This document shows positions 24,861 to 32,404 of a stretch of DNA of 64,000 nt, in pieces; position 1 is the first letter of the stretch; every line of letters begins with the position of its first letter. The notes below the pieces were generated by a model that was not told where the DNA came from, searched no databases, and was given only the letters and a program-made list of their open reading frames with translations. The stretch is from Pelodera strongyloides (Eukaryota; Nematoda; Chromadorea; Rhabditida; Rhabditidae). The stretch covers positions 124,001 to 188,000 of the forward strand of contig JAANDG010000226.1 in NCBI GenBank assembly GCA_036852015.1. Direction: 5' to 3'. Both the position numbers and the translations under genes were made by a program.

Positions 24861-25964
24861 AGAGAGATAGTTAATAATGAGAGAGACAGAGAGAGGGGAT
24901 AACATAAATAAATAAATCTTTTATGTTTTACCAGGGCTAACATAGAGAGAGATGTTTGATAAATTTTTATAATTACAGGAATGTGGCCCTAATAACGGTA
25001 ACGACTCCCAACCATCCACCCGTCTCACTACTCCTTCCCTGTTGGGAATCCTCTCCCGAAGTGACACCGACAGTAGTTTGGACGACGGAAGTCGACCCTC
25101 GTCACCCAGAAATCCGTTACGGTAGGATTTTTTTTTTTAATTACTGTATGATACTGGGCTGTGAAGCAGTACCTTAGATACCTTAGAGTACCTTAGATAT
25201 ACTCAGGTACTACATATGTGGAGACAGAAAGACACAGAATGCAACACATAATACATGGGGAAGGGTGCAGTTGTCGAGCACAAGCTTCACAAACCACTGT
25301 TGTACAGCTTTAATTGTGGTAGCACATAATATGAAATATGAAATATTATGTGCTACCACAATTAAAGCTGTACAACAGTGGTCTCTCTCTGCACTTTCTT
25401 GCACTCTCACTCATTCAAATATCTCCTTATGCCACTCTCCACTATCACTTACCCTGGTTTATTCTTACTTCTTACTTTACGCCTTGTACATTTTTGTCTC
25501 ACACTGTACCCTCGCACATTGTCTTACCTTTCTTTCTTTAGAATGTGATCGTGTTGTTGTTGTGATTGATGTGTCTGTGATAACTCTGTGATTATGTTAT
25601 GTTTTGTAGGTAATGTCCTGATGATGACCTACGGTCGAAACGTTGACAAATAAAACACATATAATACCCTTTGTGTTGTCAATTATGGTTGGGATTAATG
25701 CTCACAACATCTGTACAAGAAGAATAATACGAAATAGTTCTGTCAGACGTGACGCCGGCACTAGTGCGTAAGGCAGATTCCCCTGCACCGTTTCCGCTGA
25801 TTCGGTTGATCTCACGAGGTGCTCTTTACCTTTTTAACGTTTTATCTCTTTACAGACCGAAGAAGCACGTGAAGATTGTGATGCCTTCCGATGATGACCC
25901 GTCAATCGATAAATGGTCGTACGCAGAAAATTCGCAGACTTTTAAGAAGAGACCAAGGAAGTGA
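4297..25964 (+). CDS. CLC-type chloride channel (CLC-2 / nematode CLH-like), 34 exons
   Basis: Voltage-gated plasma-membrane chloride channel. Exons: 4297-4416, 10137-10214, 10628-10694, 10918-11037, 11416-11559, 11873-12006, 12131-12196, 12353-12443, 12869-12997, 13514-13595, 13844-13945, 14462-14546, 14850-14919, 15170-15261, 15544-15727, 15998-16095, 16875-16990, 17845-17871, 17977-18052, 18347-18407, 18545-18606, 18986-19075, 19185-19276, 19503-19650, 19967-20072, 20328-20413, 20550-20654, 20906-20992, 21133-21276, 21715-21840, 22073-22208, 24679-24794, 24979-25121, 25856-25964. They sum to 3492 nt (1163 aa) with every junction in phase. Filter motifs are intact: GSGIPE (177-182), GKEGPFVH (219-226; gate Glu221) and PAGIFMP (473-479); LQPSIYDS carries pore Tyr572. 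Val281 in SIEVTS replaces the proton glutamate of CLC exchangers, so a channel, not an antiporter, is inferred. CBS1 is about 603-668 and CBS2 about 860-911. The acidic, Ser-rich C-terminus is longer than in vertebrate CLC-2. The start follows an acceptor by two bases; the human CLC-2 N-terminal 'YGRY' region aligns across exons 1-2. The gene is clearly CLC-1/2/K class; the exact orthologue is unresolved. Confidence 0.95.
5819..6925. repeat. Tandem array built on TGAATCA (17-bp unit) in CLC intron 1
   Basis: Two blocks (about 5819-5983 and 6203-6925), split by about 220 bp of unique sequence, consist of the heptamer TGAATCA alternately spaced by AC and T. The repeating unit is TGAATCATTGAATCAAC (17 bp) with variants ACCA, GCA and GGAATCA. 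Dozens of heptamers are present. The heptamer is a pseudo-palindrome (TGA-A-TCA) close to the AP-1/bZIP core TGA(C/G)TCA. Confidence 0.9.
7158..7475. mobile_element. Foldback element, family E (long inverted arms)
   Basis: Left arm 7158-7225 (GGGAAAAGTTTGAAGAATTC ... AAGATGGA) is matched in inverse by 7405-7475, ending CTCGAACGCGCC. About 180 bp of unrelated sequence forms the loop. Related elements with the same CGAACGCGCC edge lie at 34091-34364 and 44920-45233. No coding capacity: a non-autonomous, MITE-like element in CLC intron 1. Confidence 0.75.
7803..7898. repeat. (TC)n simple repeat
   Basis: Pyrimidine-only CT run inside CLC intron 1. It gives a spurious polypyrimidine tract but no exon follows. 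Confidence 0.85.
8959..9030 (+). tRNA. tRNA-Gly (anticodon TCC)
   Basis: 72-nt cloverleaf without intron. Acceptor GCGTTCG pairs with CGAACGC and A is the discriminator. The anticodon loop reads CTTCCAA (TCC, glycine GGA codons). The internal A-box is near TGGTGTAATGG and the B-box is GGTTCGATTCC. It lies in CLC intron 1, same strand, and heads a 146-bp tandem array. It decodes glycine GGA in translation and is transcribed by Pol III. Confidence 0.97.
9105..9176 (+). tRNA. tRNA-Gly (TCC), second tandem copy
   Basis: Identical over the 72-nt body to the copy at 8959, exactly 146 bp downstream. The unit also includes flanking DNA (the 'ACCTGCTCTAG..TTATCCGCTGAAAT' spacer), so it arose by tandem duplication and not by retroposition. 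Confidence 0.97.
9251..9322 (+). tRNA. tRNA-Gly (TCC)-like, third tandem copy, probably defective
   Basis: Again 146 bp further on. There are two differences: C2 to T (tolerable G-T pair in the acceptor stem) and TTC to TTG in the T loop, which removes the near-invariant C56 of the loop and of the Pol III B-box (GGTTGGATTCC). The copy is probably untranscribed or misfolded. Anticodon loop and stems are otherwise intact. Confidence 0.8.
9389..9440 (+). pseudogene. Degenerate fourth tRNA-Gly unit
   Basis: Contains GTAATGGTTAGCGTGAATGC followed by CTTCCAAGCAT, i.e. the D-arm and anticodon arm of tRNA-Gly(TCC), but acceptor and T arms are lost. It is preceded by a diverged copy of the array spacer (CTCTAGACATATTCGCAG). 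Confidence 0.8.
10555..10604. repeat. (TTA)n microsatellite
   Basis: About 16 perfect TTA units in CLC intron 2. They generate poly-Tyr and poly-Asn open frames that are not genes. Confidence 0.95.
11076..11138 (-). pseudogene. tRNA-Gly (TCC) with 9-nt D-arm deletion
   Basis: Matches the 72-nt tRNA-Gly on the minus strand except that nine bases of the D-arm region are missing (63 nt total), apparently by slippage between two CCAT words. Anticodon arm, T arm and acceptor stem are intact. Located in CLC intron 4, antisense to the host gene and divergent from the copy at 11256. Confidence 0.85.
11256..11327 (+). tRNA. tRNA-Gly (TCC)
   Basis: Full 72-nt gene identical to the copy at 8959, in CLC intron 4 on the host strand. 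Both internal Pol III boxes are intact, and a T run follows shortly after the 3' end (11339-11346), a plausible Pol III terminator. Confidence 0.97.
12024..12104 (-). pseudogene. tRNA-like remnant in CLC intron 6
   Basis: On the minus strand it has a B-box GGTTCGATTCC with the flanking CGACGGG shared with tRNA-Gly and a D-arm-like TTGGTAG, but the anticodon arm does not fold conventionally and the acceptor stem is poor. Read as a scrambled tRNA relic; an unusual functional tRNA is not excluded. Confidence 0.5.
12569..12640 (-). tRNA. tRNA-Gly (TCC)
   Basis: Intact 72-nt gene in CLC intron 8, antisense to the host gene, with the same body as the other copies. It forms a divergent pair with the gene at 12768. 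The 128-bp spacer is homologous, in inverse orientation, to the spacer of the 11076/11256 pair. Confidence 0.97.
12768..12839 (+). tRNA. tRNA-Gly (TCC)
   Basis: Intact 72-nt gene, host strand, CLC intron 8, followed by ATACTTTTTT, a likely Pol III terminator. It ends 29 bases before CLC exon 9 begins. Confidence 0.97.
13037..13206. mobile_element. Foldback element, family B
   Basis: Inverted arms built on AAAGC..ATAACAGCCGGTTTTTGAAG at the left and CATAAACCGACAGTTATTTCGCTTTAA at the right, enclosing a region with TATGCAAATGG and TGCATACA. Other copies: 29787-29946, 34021-34442 (interrupted), 54398-54557, 61903-62076 and partial 43140-43240. No coding capacity; a MITE-like element in CLC intron 9. 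Confidence 0.7.
13984..14402. mobile_element. Large foldback element, family F
   Basis: Nearly the whole 419-bp segment is one inverted repeat. AAAGGTCAGGCCCATTTCAA at the left matches in inverse the right end (ATTTGAAATGGGCCTGACC), and the inner arms (CCCAACTATTTATCGCAGTT) also pair. It lies in CLC intron 11. Single copy in this window, without coding frames. Confidence 0.85.
16328..16775. mobile_element. Foldback element, family D, copy 1
   Basis: Inverted repeat with ends AGGGAGAGGC/CCTCTCCCT, lying between TTGA (16324-16327) and TTGA (16776-16779). Arms extend about 170 bp each (TACTTGAACAGAATGTCCGG; CAGTTCGGCCAGGTACCGTAGCC). It sits in CLC intron 16. Two further copies: 17089-17527 and 61464-61896. 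Confidence 0.9.
17089..17527. mobile_element. Foldback element, family D, copy 2
   Basis: 439 bp with the same long inverted arms as copy 1, flanked on both sides by TTAA (17085-17088 and 17528-17531). Inserted in CLC intron 17, about 310 bp from copy 1 and in the same host intron cluster. Confidence 0.9.
17591..17750. mobile_element. Short element, family C (GGTTTCCAAGTAT ends)
   Basis: About 160 bp with terminal inverted repeats TGGTTTCCAAGTAT / ATACTTGGAAACCCCA and a conserved interior (TCTCGTGTAGTTCCGAAGTA, CTGCACGAAACTTGCATATA). Other copies: 591-726, 35868-36026 and 46244-46385 (inverted). The termini pair, as in MITEs. Confidence 0.85.
22250..24518. repeat. 35-bp satellite array inside CLC intron 31
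   Basis: About 65 head-to-tail copies of a 35-bp unit whose core is ATATTGAAACGTATGTTGAA followed by CATCTCCACTCTC (variant CATCTACACTCTC). Units at 23640-23980 and 24300-24510 are nearly identical, while 22430-23100 and 23390-23640 are riddled with single-base indels. The whole array is removed with the intron between exons 22073-22208 and 24679-24794, which join in frame. Long open frames inside it are artefacts of the period. Confidence 0.97.
25293..25382. repeat. Near-perfect hairpin in CLC intron 33
   Basis: Two arms of about 40 bp (ACCACTGTTGTACAGCTTTA at the outer left) are exact reverse complements around a short GAAATATGA loop. No family members were seen elsewhere in the window. 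Confidence 0.9.
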
Positions 25965-26146
25965 GAGTTATCCATCACAGTGGAGGATATTGATTGATCT
26001 TTTCGAAGGGAAGGAAATAGTTGAGCCCTAACTAAATCTAAATGCTCACTGTTACAATTTTATTGGTTCAGTAATACTCAATCTAATTTTTGTACCGTTT
26101 TTATCGTTTTATCGTTTTATCGTTTTTATAGTTAATATCATCTTTT

Positions 26147-26341
26147 TTGAAGCGTAATGGTGCTTGGTTTGGGAGGTATATGCTGGACAACTATGAATTC
26201 CATGTATTCTATGCAAATTTTTGGGCCCGTACTGGAACTGCGAAGCATGACACATAAATGACATAAATTTCCATACAATACCTGGGAATGATGCGGTTAT
26301 CTGCAGTATACGTTACAAGACCACGTGCCATACCGCTTTAA
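26147..26341. mobile_element. Foldback element, family A (AGCGGTATGGCACGTGG ends)
   Basis: Left TTTTGAAGCGTAATGGTGCT and right GACCACGTGCCATACCGCTT ends are diverged inverted repeats of the family seen complete at 34735-34894 and 39442-39573. In the presumed CLC 3' flank. Confidence 0.7.
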
Positions 26342-27228
26342 GAATTTTTTTGTTATTGATTTGTAATAAGGTTTTTTAGTAGTTGATTGTTTTAGGTGTT
26401 TCAGTTCTTAGTGCTCAATTCTGTTATGAAATCGTATTTTTGTTTTGATTTTCCTCTCACTTCTTGCGTGTGTCTTCTTTCTTTGGTCACTATTTTACAT
26501 CGGGTTGTGTAAGGCATTTATTGATTTTTATCAGCAACGATTTTCTATTATCGATTGTTTTCCTCTAATTGCAATGATAATTTGGGGTAAGTACCTTTCG
26601 ATTACTGTAGGCAATAATGGCGCATTTTATTTATATGCTTATGTTAATTATAATTGTATTTAATAACTTCTCTGCTTCATACCTTATTGACACCTGATTC
26701 AAATTTTCATTTGGTGCAATGCGCTACAAAGTTTTATCGAAAGTTTTATTCTTTTTTATTGCATTAATTAATTTTTAGAACACGTTAATTATAAACAAAG
26801 TTATTTGGTGGTTACGTTACGGTTAAATGCGAGTTCATTCACTTATTTCTTTTATTCAGTTTTATATAAGGACACGTACGTATGTGTTAATAATTACCAT
26901 ATCAAGGAGTTTTAGAACCGTAGAACCTACCGAGACCAGTTTCACAAAAAAAACACCACTGGGTTAGTTCTACTATGCTAACGAAAGGCAATTACAAATT
27001 AAAATGGCATTTCGCTCAATTACCCATTGACCTTTCTTTTTGTGACATTGGTCTCCAAAATAAAGATAATATTTACTCGTAAATGAATTAGAACTCGTTT
27101 AGCTGCCGTGTAGTCATTAGTTTTGCTTTAATTATATTACTAAATGTGAATAAACAATAAAGCTATGATTGTTTAGAATAATTGCAGAGATAATTAGAAA
27201 AATGAACATGTTGAAAATAGTGCTGGGC

Positions 27229-27252
27229 TTAGGCTTAGGCTTAGGCTTAGGC
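27229..27252. repeat. Interstitial telomere-type repeat (TTAGGC)4
   Basis: Four perfect consecutive TTAGGC units in intergenic DNA. TTAGGC is the telomeric repeat of nematodes, which supports the taxonomic reading of the window. Confidence 0.85.
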
Positions 27253-27752
27253 TCCGTCAACATCGACAATAGGACCCGAATTTATCAACAATGCTGGTCC
27301 TCAAGCTGAACGCCGGCGACTGCTTGCGACAGTTGTGTGACCTAAAAGATATGACAATTTTGTAATTATTGATAACCAGGCAGACGACAGGTGACTGCGA
27401 ATACCCACACTATATCCTAACACGTATGCCACGCATTTGCCACTTTAGATGGCAGGCGGCCCAAAACGAATGGACGCCCCCCCCCTTCCCCGCATAGGAT
27501 GCGCCACACACAACTCACTGACTAAACGTGGATGGTTCGCTGCGAAACCCTGGCGCAAAAATTTCTCGCGACGAAAGATATGCGCTTGATGCAGAATTGA
27601 ATAAAAAAAAAGATGACGCGACGACTTCTCCCTGTCTTCGCCGGAGCACGGCGTGATATAGGCTCATTTTTTCTTGGCGCCCCATCAGATTTTCGCGTAG
27701 ACCGCATGATTATAGGAATTCGAAAAATTTGCGTGTCATGATACATTTTATA

Positions 27753-30700
27753 TTAAAAGCATAATAAACGACCAACCTCGTTATTCTGTCGTCTCTTTCT
27801 CAGTGGCTCTCTCTTCACCATTTCTCTGTAGCAGCGTTTCCAATTGCGTCCCGGCAGAGGGCTGAGGTACTCGATTTGAAGTCGACGCGTAAGTTTTGGA
27901 GGCTAAAAAACGATATAAGATTCCCTCTATGTGTCTTCTGTCTTCCCCTCCCTGTCTCTCTCACTCTCTGTGACGTCCCTCTCTCTGTCTCTCTCTCTCT
28001 CTCACTCTGTCATGTCTGGCTTTTGCAGCATCGTTGTGTTTGTCCATTCTCAGTATACGATCTGGAGAATCTTGAGCTCGTTTTCTTAACTATATGCAGG
28101 CCGAGCTTCCACCAGCGAGAGGAATAAAGAATAATCGTGAAACTCAGAGAACTTACCCTGCAGGTCCTCTTGAAGGGCGGTTCGGCACCGAAGTATTTGC
28201 CTACAGCACTCAGCCACGCCAAATCCTCAGACGTGGGCTCAACCTCTCTGCAATGTCGTCAATAAAATTAAAGACTTCAGCAGATCGCTTCTACAGAGAT
28301 CCAGGAATTTTCTTACGGAGTTTCCTATGGTTAATTTATATCATCAACGTGGCTGGTCTATCTCATCAACGTAGGTGATCCTTCCTATGAACGTGGGAGT
28401 CTGTTTGGTGGTGTCTCTAATCAACGCAGGTGGTTGATGGCAACAATGTGGGTGGTCTATCTCAACGTGGGTGGTCTATCTCAACGCCTTGGGTGGTCTA
28501 TCTCAACGCCTTGGGTGGTCTACCTTAACGTCTTGGGTGGTCTATCGCAACGACTCAACTGGGTGGTCAGTCTCAACTGGGTGGTCTATCTCAACGTCTT
28601 GGGTGGTCTATCTCAGCGACGTGGGTGGTCTATCTCAACGACTCTGGTGGTCATCCTTATCAACGTGGGTGGCCTGTTTGGGTGGTTTCTCTTATCACCG
28701 CAGGTGGTTGATGGCAACAACGTGGGTGGTCTAGCTCAACAACCTGGGTGGTCTATCTCAATGTCGTGTGTGGTCTATCTCAACAACGTGGGTGGTCTAT
28801 CTCAACGAATTGGGTGGTCTTCCTTATCAACGTGGGTGGTCTATATCAACGACTTGGGTGGTCTTCCTTATCAAGGTGGGTGCGGTTTCTCTTATCACCG
28901 CAGGTGGTTGATGGCAACAACGTGGGTGGTGTAGCTCAACAACCTGGGTGGTCTATCTCAAAGGCGTGGATTGTCTATCTCAACGAGGTGGCTTCTCTCA
29001 GCAGCAACGTTGATTGTCATGCAGCTTTCTGAATTTGATTTTTTTTTAATAAGGAGGACCATACAAAACACATGAAACCTACTCAACACTGTCCTCTTCG
29101 CAGACGGAAACGAGCGAAGGCACACCAAATGTTGTGTCTGTCGACTTGACATCGGTTCCACTTTCTTCGCTATCTGAAAGACTATAGTAATTCCACTCAG
29201 ATTACTATTGTCGTTTTTCAGCTTTAAACGCGTACTAAAGCATAACCACAGAAGAAGGGAACGACGATTTAGAAAACACGCGAATTATAATTTGTGTAAA
29301 AAAATGCTGTACTTTATTGATAGCTCAGACATAAGAGTGAGAAATATACCGGTTTCTTCAGTGTCCGTTTCATCAGAACTACCACCTTCTTCCTTTGTGT
29401 ACGTGGGAGACGACTCACTGAATGCACTCCTTGTGGACAAAGTTCTAAAGAAAACAAAAGTTACTTTTGTTCAATCAGACTCAGGGCATATTCACCACTC
29501 AATTCCCCATGGTTCCCTATCTTTTTATCTGCGTCGCTCAAATTAGAATGCTATTTTCTGTCCCCAGGGAGTATTTCCCCGAGGGAATCGGAGTAGTGAA
29601 TATGGCCTCTGGAATCCATATGGTCAGAAGCATATCTCTAAAAAAAGATCACACAATAAAGTTGCTAATGATACGGATTCTTTTATAAAATCTCCCTCAA
29701 GGACGAAGCTCCATAACTAAGCGACAATTCTCCAGAGAAATCCCTAAAATATTGATTGATTTTGCTAAATTTAGTATGCACAAATTAAAGCGAAATAACG
29801 GCCGGTTTTTGCAAGGCATCCAGGACAACTGATTTCTTACGTATTTATGCAAATTTTTATTATAATCTGTGTTCATTTGCATAAACTGAGTATGAATGCT
29901 GGTGTGCTCGTTGCGTTTCAAAAACCGGCCGGTATTTCGCTTTAAACCCACGAGTTCCAATCTTCACTATTGACATCCTTGCCCTCGGGCTTCAAATTGG
30001 TGATACGGGGATCACGGCCGCCGGCCTGACGCTGTTCCTCCTAAATGTACAAATACAACAAAAAGAGTAAAACAAGGGTGAAAGTAGGGCTTAGTAGACA
30101 AGAAACAAGAATAATAAACGTAGAAATCTGTCGACAAACTCTCCTACACCCCCACATGTGAACGACAAAGTAAAACAGAAAGTCGTATAATATATACATG
30201 TCACATGTGAAATGTACTACAGGGTGGTCCTATAGTTTTAAACCCTGGCATTTTAACCGCCAAAACAATAATATTGATGCAATGAACACGCGATTCGTTT
30301 TAATCAACGAGTTATCATGTTTTGTAGCATAAAGCAAGTACAGTTTTCAATATATCCCTCCTATCCCTTCACACAGTCCTCCAGATGCCTCTTAAACGAG
30401 ACCTCCGTGGAACGCAGGTATTTGGCGACACTACAGCCCATAACTTCGGAAGGACAGTACGCAGTGAGGTCAAATTTGTGTGAGACAAGGTGCAGGCCTT
30501 CCCTTCCAAGTGTGACCAGGTGCGAAAGTCGGAAGAATTCAGTTCGGACGAATACTGCTGATATTCCGCATGGCTGCAAATCCAGAAAACACGGGCAAGA
30601 GAACGGCCCTACACGATCGTCGACTCATGAGATGATGCTGCGTCTTGTTTGAGGGTAAACTGTATTCCATTGCAATAATTACGGCTCCGTAGAAGTAAAG

Positions 30701-31340
30701 AGATCATCAATACGTTTTGTAGGTAATTTGGACTGTGCATTTCGACGCAGTTAGTCACAAATACCCGTGAGGTTGTTTCCGTCGACGTCACAGCCGCCCA
30801 GCTGACGATAGCGACCGGAAGTACGACTCATTCGCCTCCGTTGACATCCTGGACCGATTTGCAAAGCACGCGCCGATTTTGGTGGCTGTAGACCTGCTGG
30901 TTCATGAATAAAGCTCGTCTGAAAGAAGGATACCCGAGGCGCGTTCCTCACGACGAATTTTATCAAGCTGACATGTTCGCTTTCCGACATCATTATTCAG
31001 CGAGCAGAAAAGATATCAACATGGTACTTCGCAACGCCTTAGATAACAGTATACCGAACCTTGGTGGAAAATACCACATCATTTCAATGAAAACTCATGA
31101 AATTATTCAATTTCGAAAAATATTCTTCCAGGGTTTAAAACTATTGGACCACCCTGAATAAACTACAGTGTGTAACTACGACTACGGTAGTGAGACACAC
31201 AAACACCCTCAATAAAGTGTAAACTAAGAAGCTATGGTGTCTATTTTAAACAGAGATTCAAAATTTTGAAAAAATGACAAACCCACCTTGCGCTTTCCGA
31301 ACATACGACTATTCGGTGCCACAACGTTGCCCATATTCAT
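27753..31340 (-). CDS. Unrecognised eight-exon gene, Ser/Thr/Glu-rich, with an in-frame TAG
   Basis: No homologue recognised. Exons in coding order: 31287-31340, 29948-30040, 29465-29637, 29350-29444, 29083-29173, 28157-28247, 28006-28089, 27753-27902. Splice phases agree at every junction and most sites match consensus (TTTTTTTAG, GTAAGT, GTAGGT). The predicted start reads MNMGNVVAPNSRMFGKRK; initiation at the second Met would expose MGNVVA, a possible N-myristoylation signal. Exons 4 and 5 are strongly acidic and Ser/Thr-rich. Exon 3 contains one in-frame TAG (minus strand, near 29551), so the gene is a pseudogene, has a readthrough or alternative end, or carries an assembly error. If exon 2 is unspliced, a 50-codon product ending DWNSWV results instead. 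The frame of the last exon is uncertain: another frame ends ..KETTE. It is convergent with CLC and divergent from the Lys/Glu-rich gene. Confidence 0.6.
28395..28992. repeat. Tandem GGGTGGTCTATCTCAACG repeat
   Basis: About 25 copies of an 18-23 bp unit with the core GGGTGGTCTATCTCAACG. A higher-order block of about 200 bp (CTTATCACCGCAGGTGGTTG followed by ATGGCAACAACGTG) appears near 28425, 28700 and 28905. The repeat lies between two exons of the minus-strand gene (intron 29082-28248) and creates open frames rich in VVYLN/GGLSQ that are not treated as genes. Confidence 0.9.
29787..29946. mobile_element. Foldback element, family B, abutting an exon
   Basis: Inverted arms TTAAAGCGAAATAACGGCCG and CGGCCGGTATTTCGCTTTAA enclose TTATGCAAATTTTTAT and CATTTGCATAAACTG. 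The outer GTTTAAAGCG (minus strand) directly follows the TGG codon that ends exon 2 of the minus-strand gene, so the element edge provides its 5' splice site or, unspliced, its TAA stop. Confidence 0.9.
30220..31156 (-). mobile_element. Decayed mariner/IS630-like transposon
   Basis: 29-bp terminal inverted repeats (CAGGGTGGTCCTATAGTTTT at the left; the right copy differs at one base) bound a 937-bp element preceded by TA (30218-30219). Minus-strand fragments in several frames resemble the DDE transposase of mariner relatives, including a VTSTETTSRVFV stretch, QDAASSHESTIV and SELNSSDFRTWSHLE, the latter equivalent to the family PDLNxxDFxxWxxLE block carrying the third catalytic Asp. Stops and frameshifts and the short length show it is dead. 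It sits in intron 1 of the minus-strand gene. Confidence 0.85.
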
Positions 31341-32404
31341 TTAGAGTACTTCTTTGGAGAATAATTCGACGGAAGATGAACTTCTTTGTAGTATGGGAAA
31401 GATATAGACGTGGTACGTCCTTATACTAAGCAACTAACAAATTAATCAGCTGCAAATTTATTAATAGGAAATAAATGCAACCAATGAAAATTAGCATACG
31501 ATTCCATTCTAATTTATCACGGCCACTATGTATGCAGTCTATGCTAATTTGACATCAACGCATGTTTTGAGACTAATGAAACGTAATTATAACTTCGAAC
31601 ACTGAACAGAAACAAACTTTGAATGAAGGTTCCTTTATTGAAGCGTAAAATATTTATCTCTTCAACACATTAGAATCACAGAGACACCAATAAATTGGGT
31701 GAACCCCAAGAAAACGCTATTTTATTTATTTCGAAAAACGTTCTGCGAAAACGGCGTTGCTATAGTTTGAAGATACGTGTGAAGACGAGATGTTAACCCT
31801 ATTTTTGTCCATCTATACCGCACTTCATCTTACCGTACTCGTGACACTATGCGGAGGAAAGAAGGAGGTGAGACCTATCGTAGTACAGTAGCTATATAAA
31901 TGGGGCGGAGCTTGTCATTCAGAAACACGTGGGTAGTCCCCCTGGGGCCAATGGGGAGAGAAAGAGCTCACGCAGGCTCATGAAAAACCCTGCGATGTAC
32001 TCTCCGAGCTGTACGAGCCGTAAAACTTATAGGTATAGGTAATCAGGCTGTCTGCCAAGTATGTATCACCATCTTTGTACCTAAAGATAAGCCATGTTAT
32101 TATTTCCAGAAACCACCGGCAGCTGCACGAAAACCCTCGATCGTTATTAAGAATTTGAGCAGTTGTACGTTTTTTGTTGCTAAACTTGGCGGCACCAGTC
32201 TGCACTGAAAATCCAATCACCAGTTAATTATCATTGAAACTGCGAAGTGAAGATATATATGAGAATCGACGTGAATCGGCAGTGAATTATGATTTCAAGC
32301 TTCTTTTATCTGTCGAATTTGCAAGATTAACACCAATGGTTTTTGTTACAGTAAGTAAATGAATAATAATAATTGAATCAACATAAAAAAATACTAATTT
32401 ACAG
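31341..32404. other. Divergent intergenic region / upstream part of the Lys/Glu-rich gene
   Basis: Between the start of the minus-strand gene and the first sure exon of the plus-strand Lys/Glu-rich gene. A TATA-like CTATATAAAT lies at 31890-31899. ATGAAAAACCCTGCGATG at 31979 could begin the plus gene; a donor CC|GTAAAAC would join it in frame to 32405, but this is unproven. A minus-strand open frame at 31978-32220 has no recognisable features. No other support for exons. Confidence 0.45.

Larger units (their letters stand above)
25965..27752. other. Region between the CLC stop codon and the 3' end of the convergent gene
   Basis: No coding exon recognised. It holds the CLC 3' UTR with candidate AATAAA signals (near 27059 and 27150), one AGCGGTAT-type foldback element (about 26147-26341), four TTAGGC telomere-like units (27229-27252) and a GC-rich patch (27440-27500). 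Confidence 0.6.

Noticed and set aside
4297..25964. CLC antiporter (CLC-3 to -7 class) instead of channel
   Set aside because: Val replaces the proton glutamate after SIE, and the pore and CBS sequences follow CLC-1/2.
28094..28378. Plus-strand 94-codon frame near 28100-28380
   Set aside because: Overlaps two minus-strand exons with strong donor and acceptor sites; no plus-strand partners in phase.
28434..28934. 166-codon plus-strand frame (VVYLN/GGLSQ repeats)
   Set aside because: Lies in a tandem repeat inside an intron of the minus-strand gene; composition follows the repeat.
29208..29688. Plus-strand gene at 29100-29700 (frames of 112 and 73 codons)
   Set aside because: The minus strand gives consecutive exons with matching phases and better splice sites; the plus frames are antisense.
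31978..32220. 80-codon minus-strand frame upstream of the Lys/Glu-rich gene
   Set aside because: No recognisable domain, uncertain splice sites and conflicting plus-strand signals; left as unresolved intergenic sequence.
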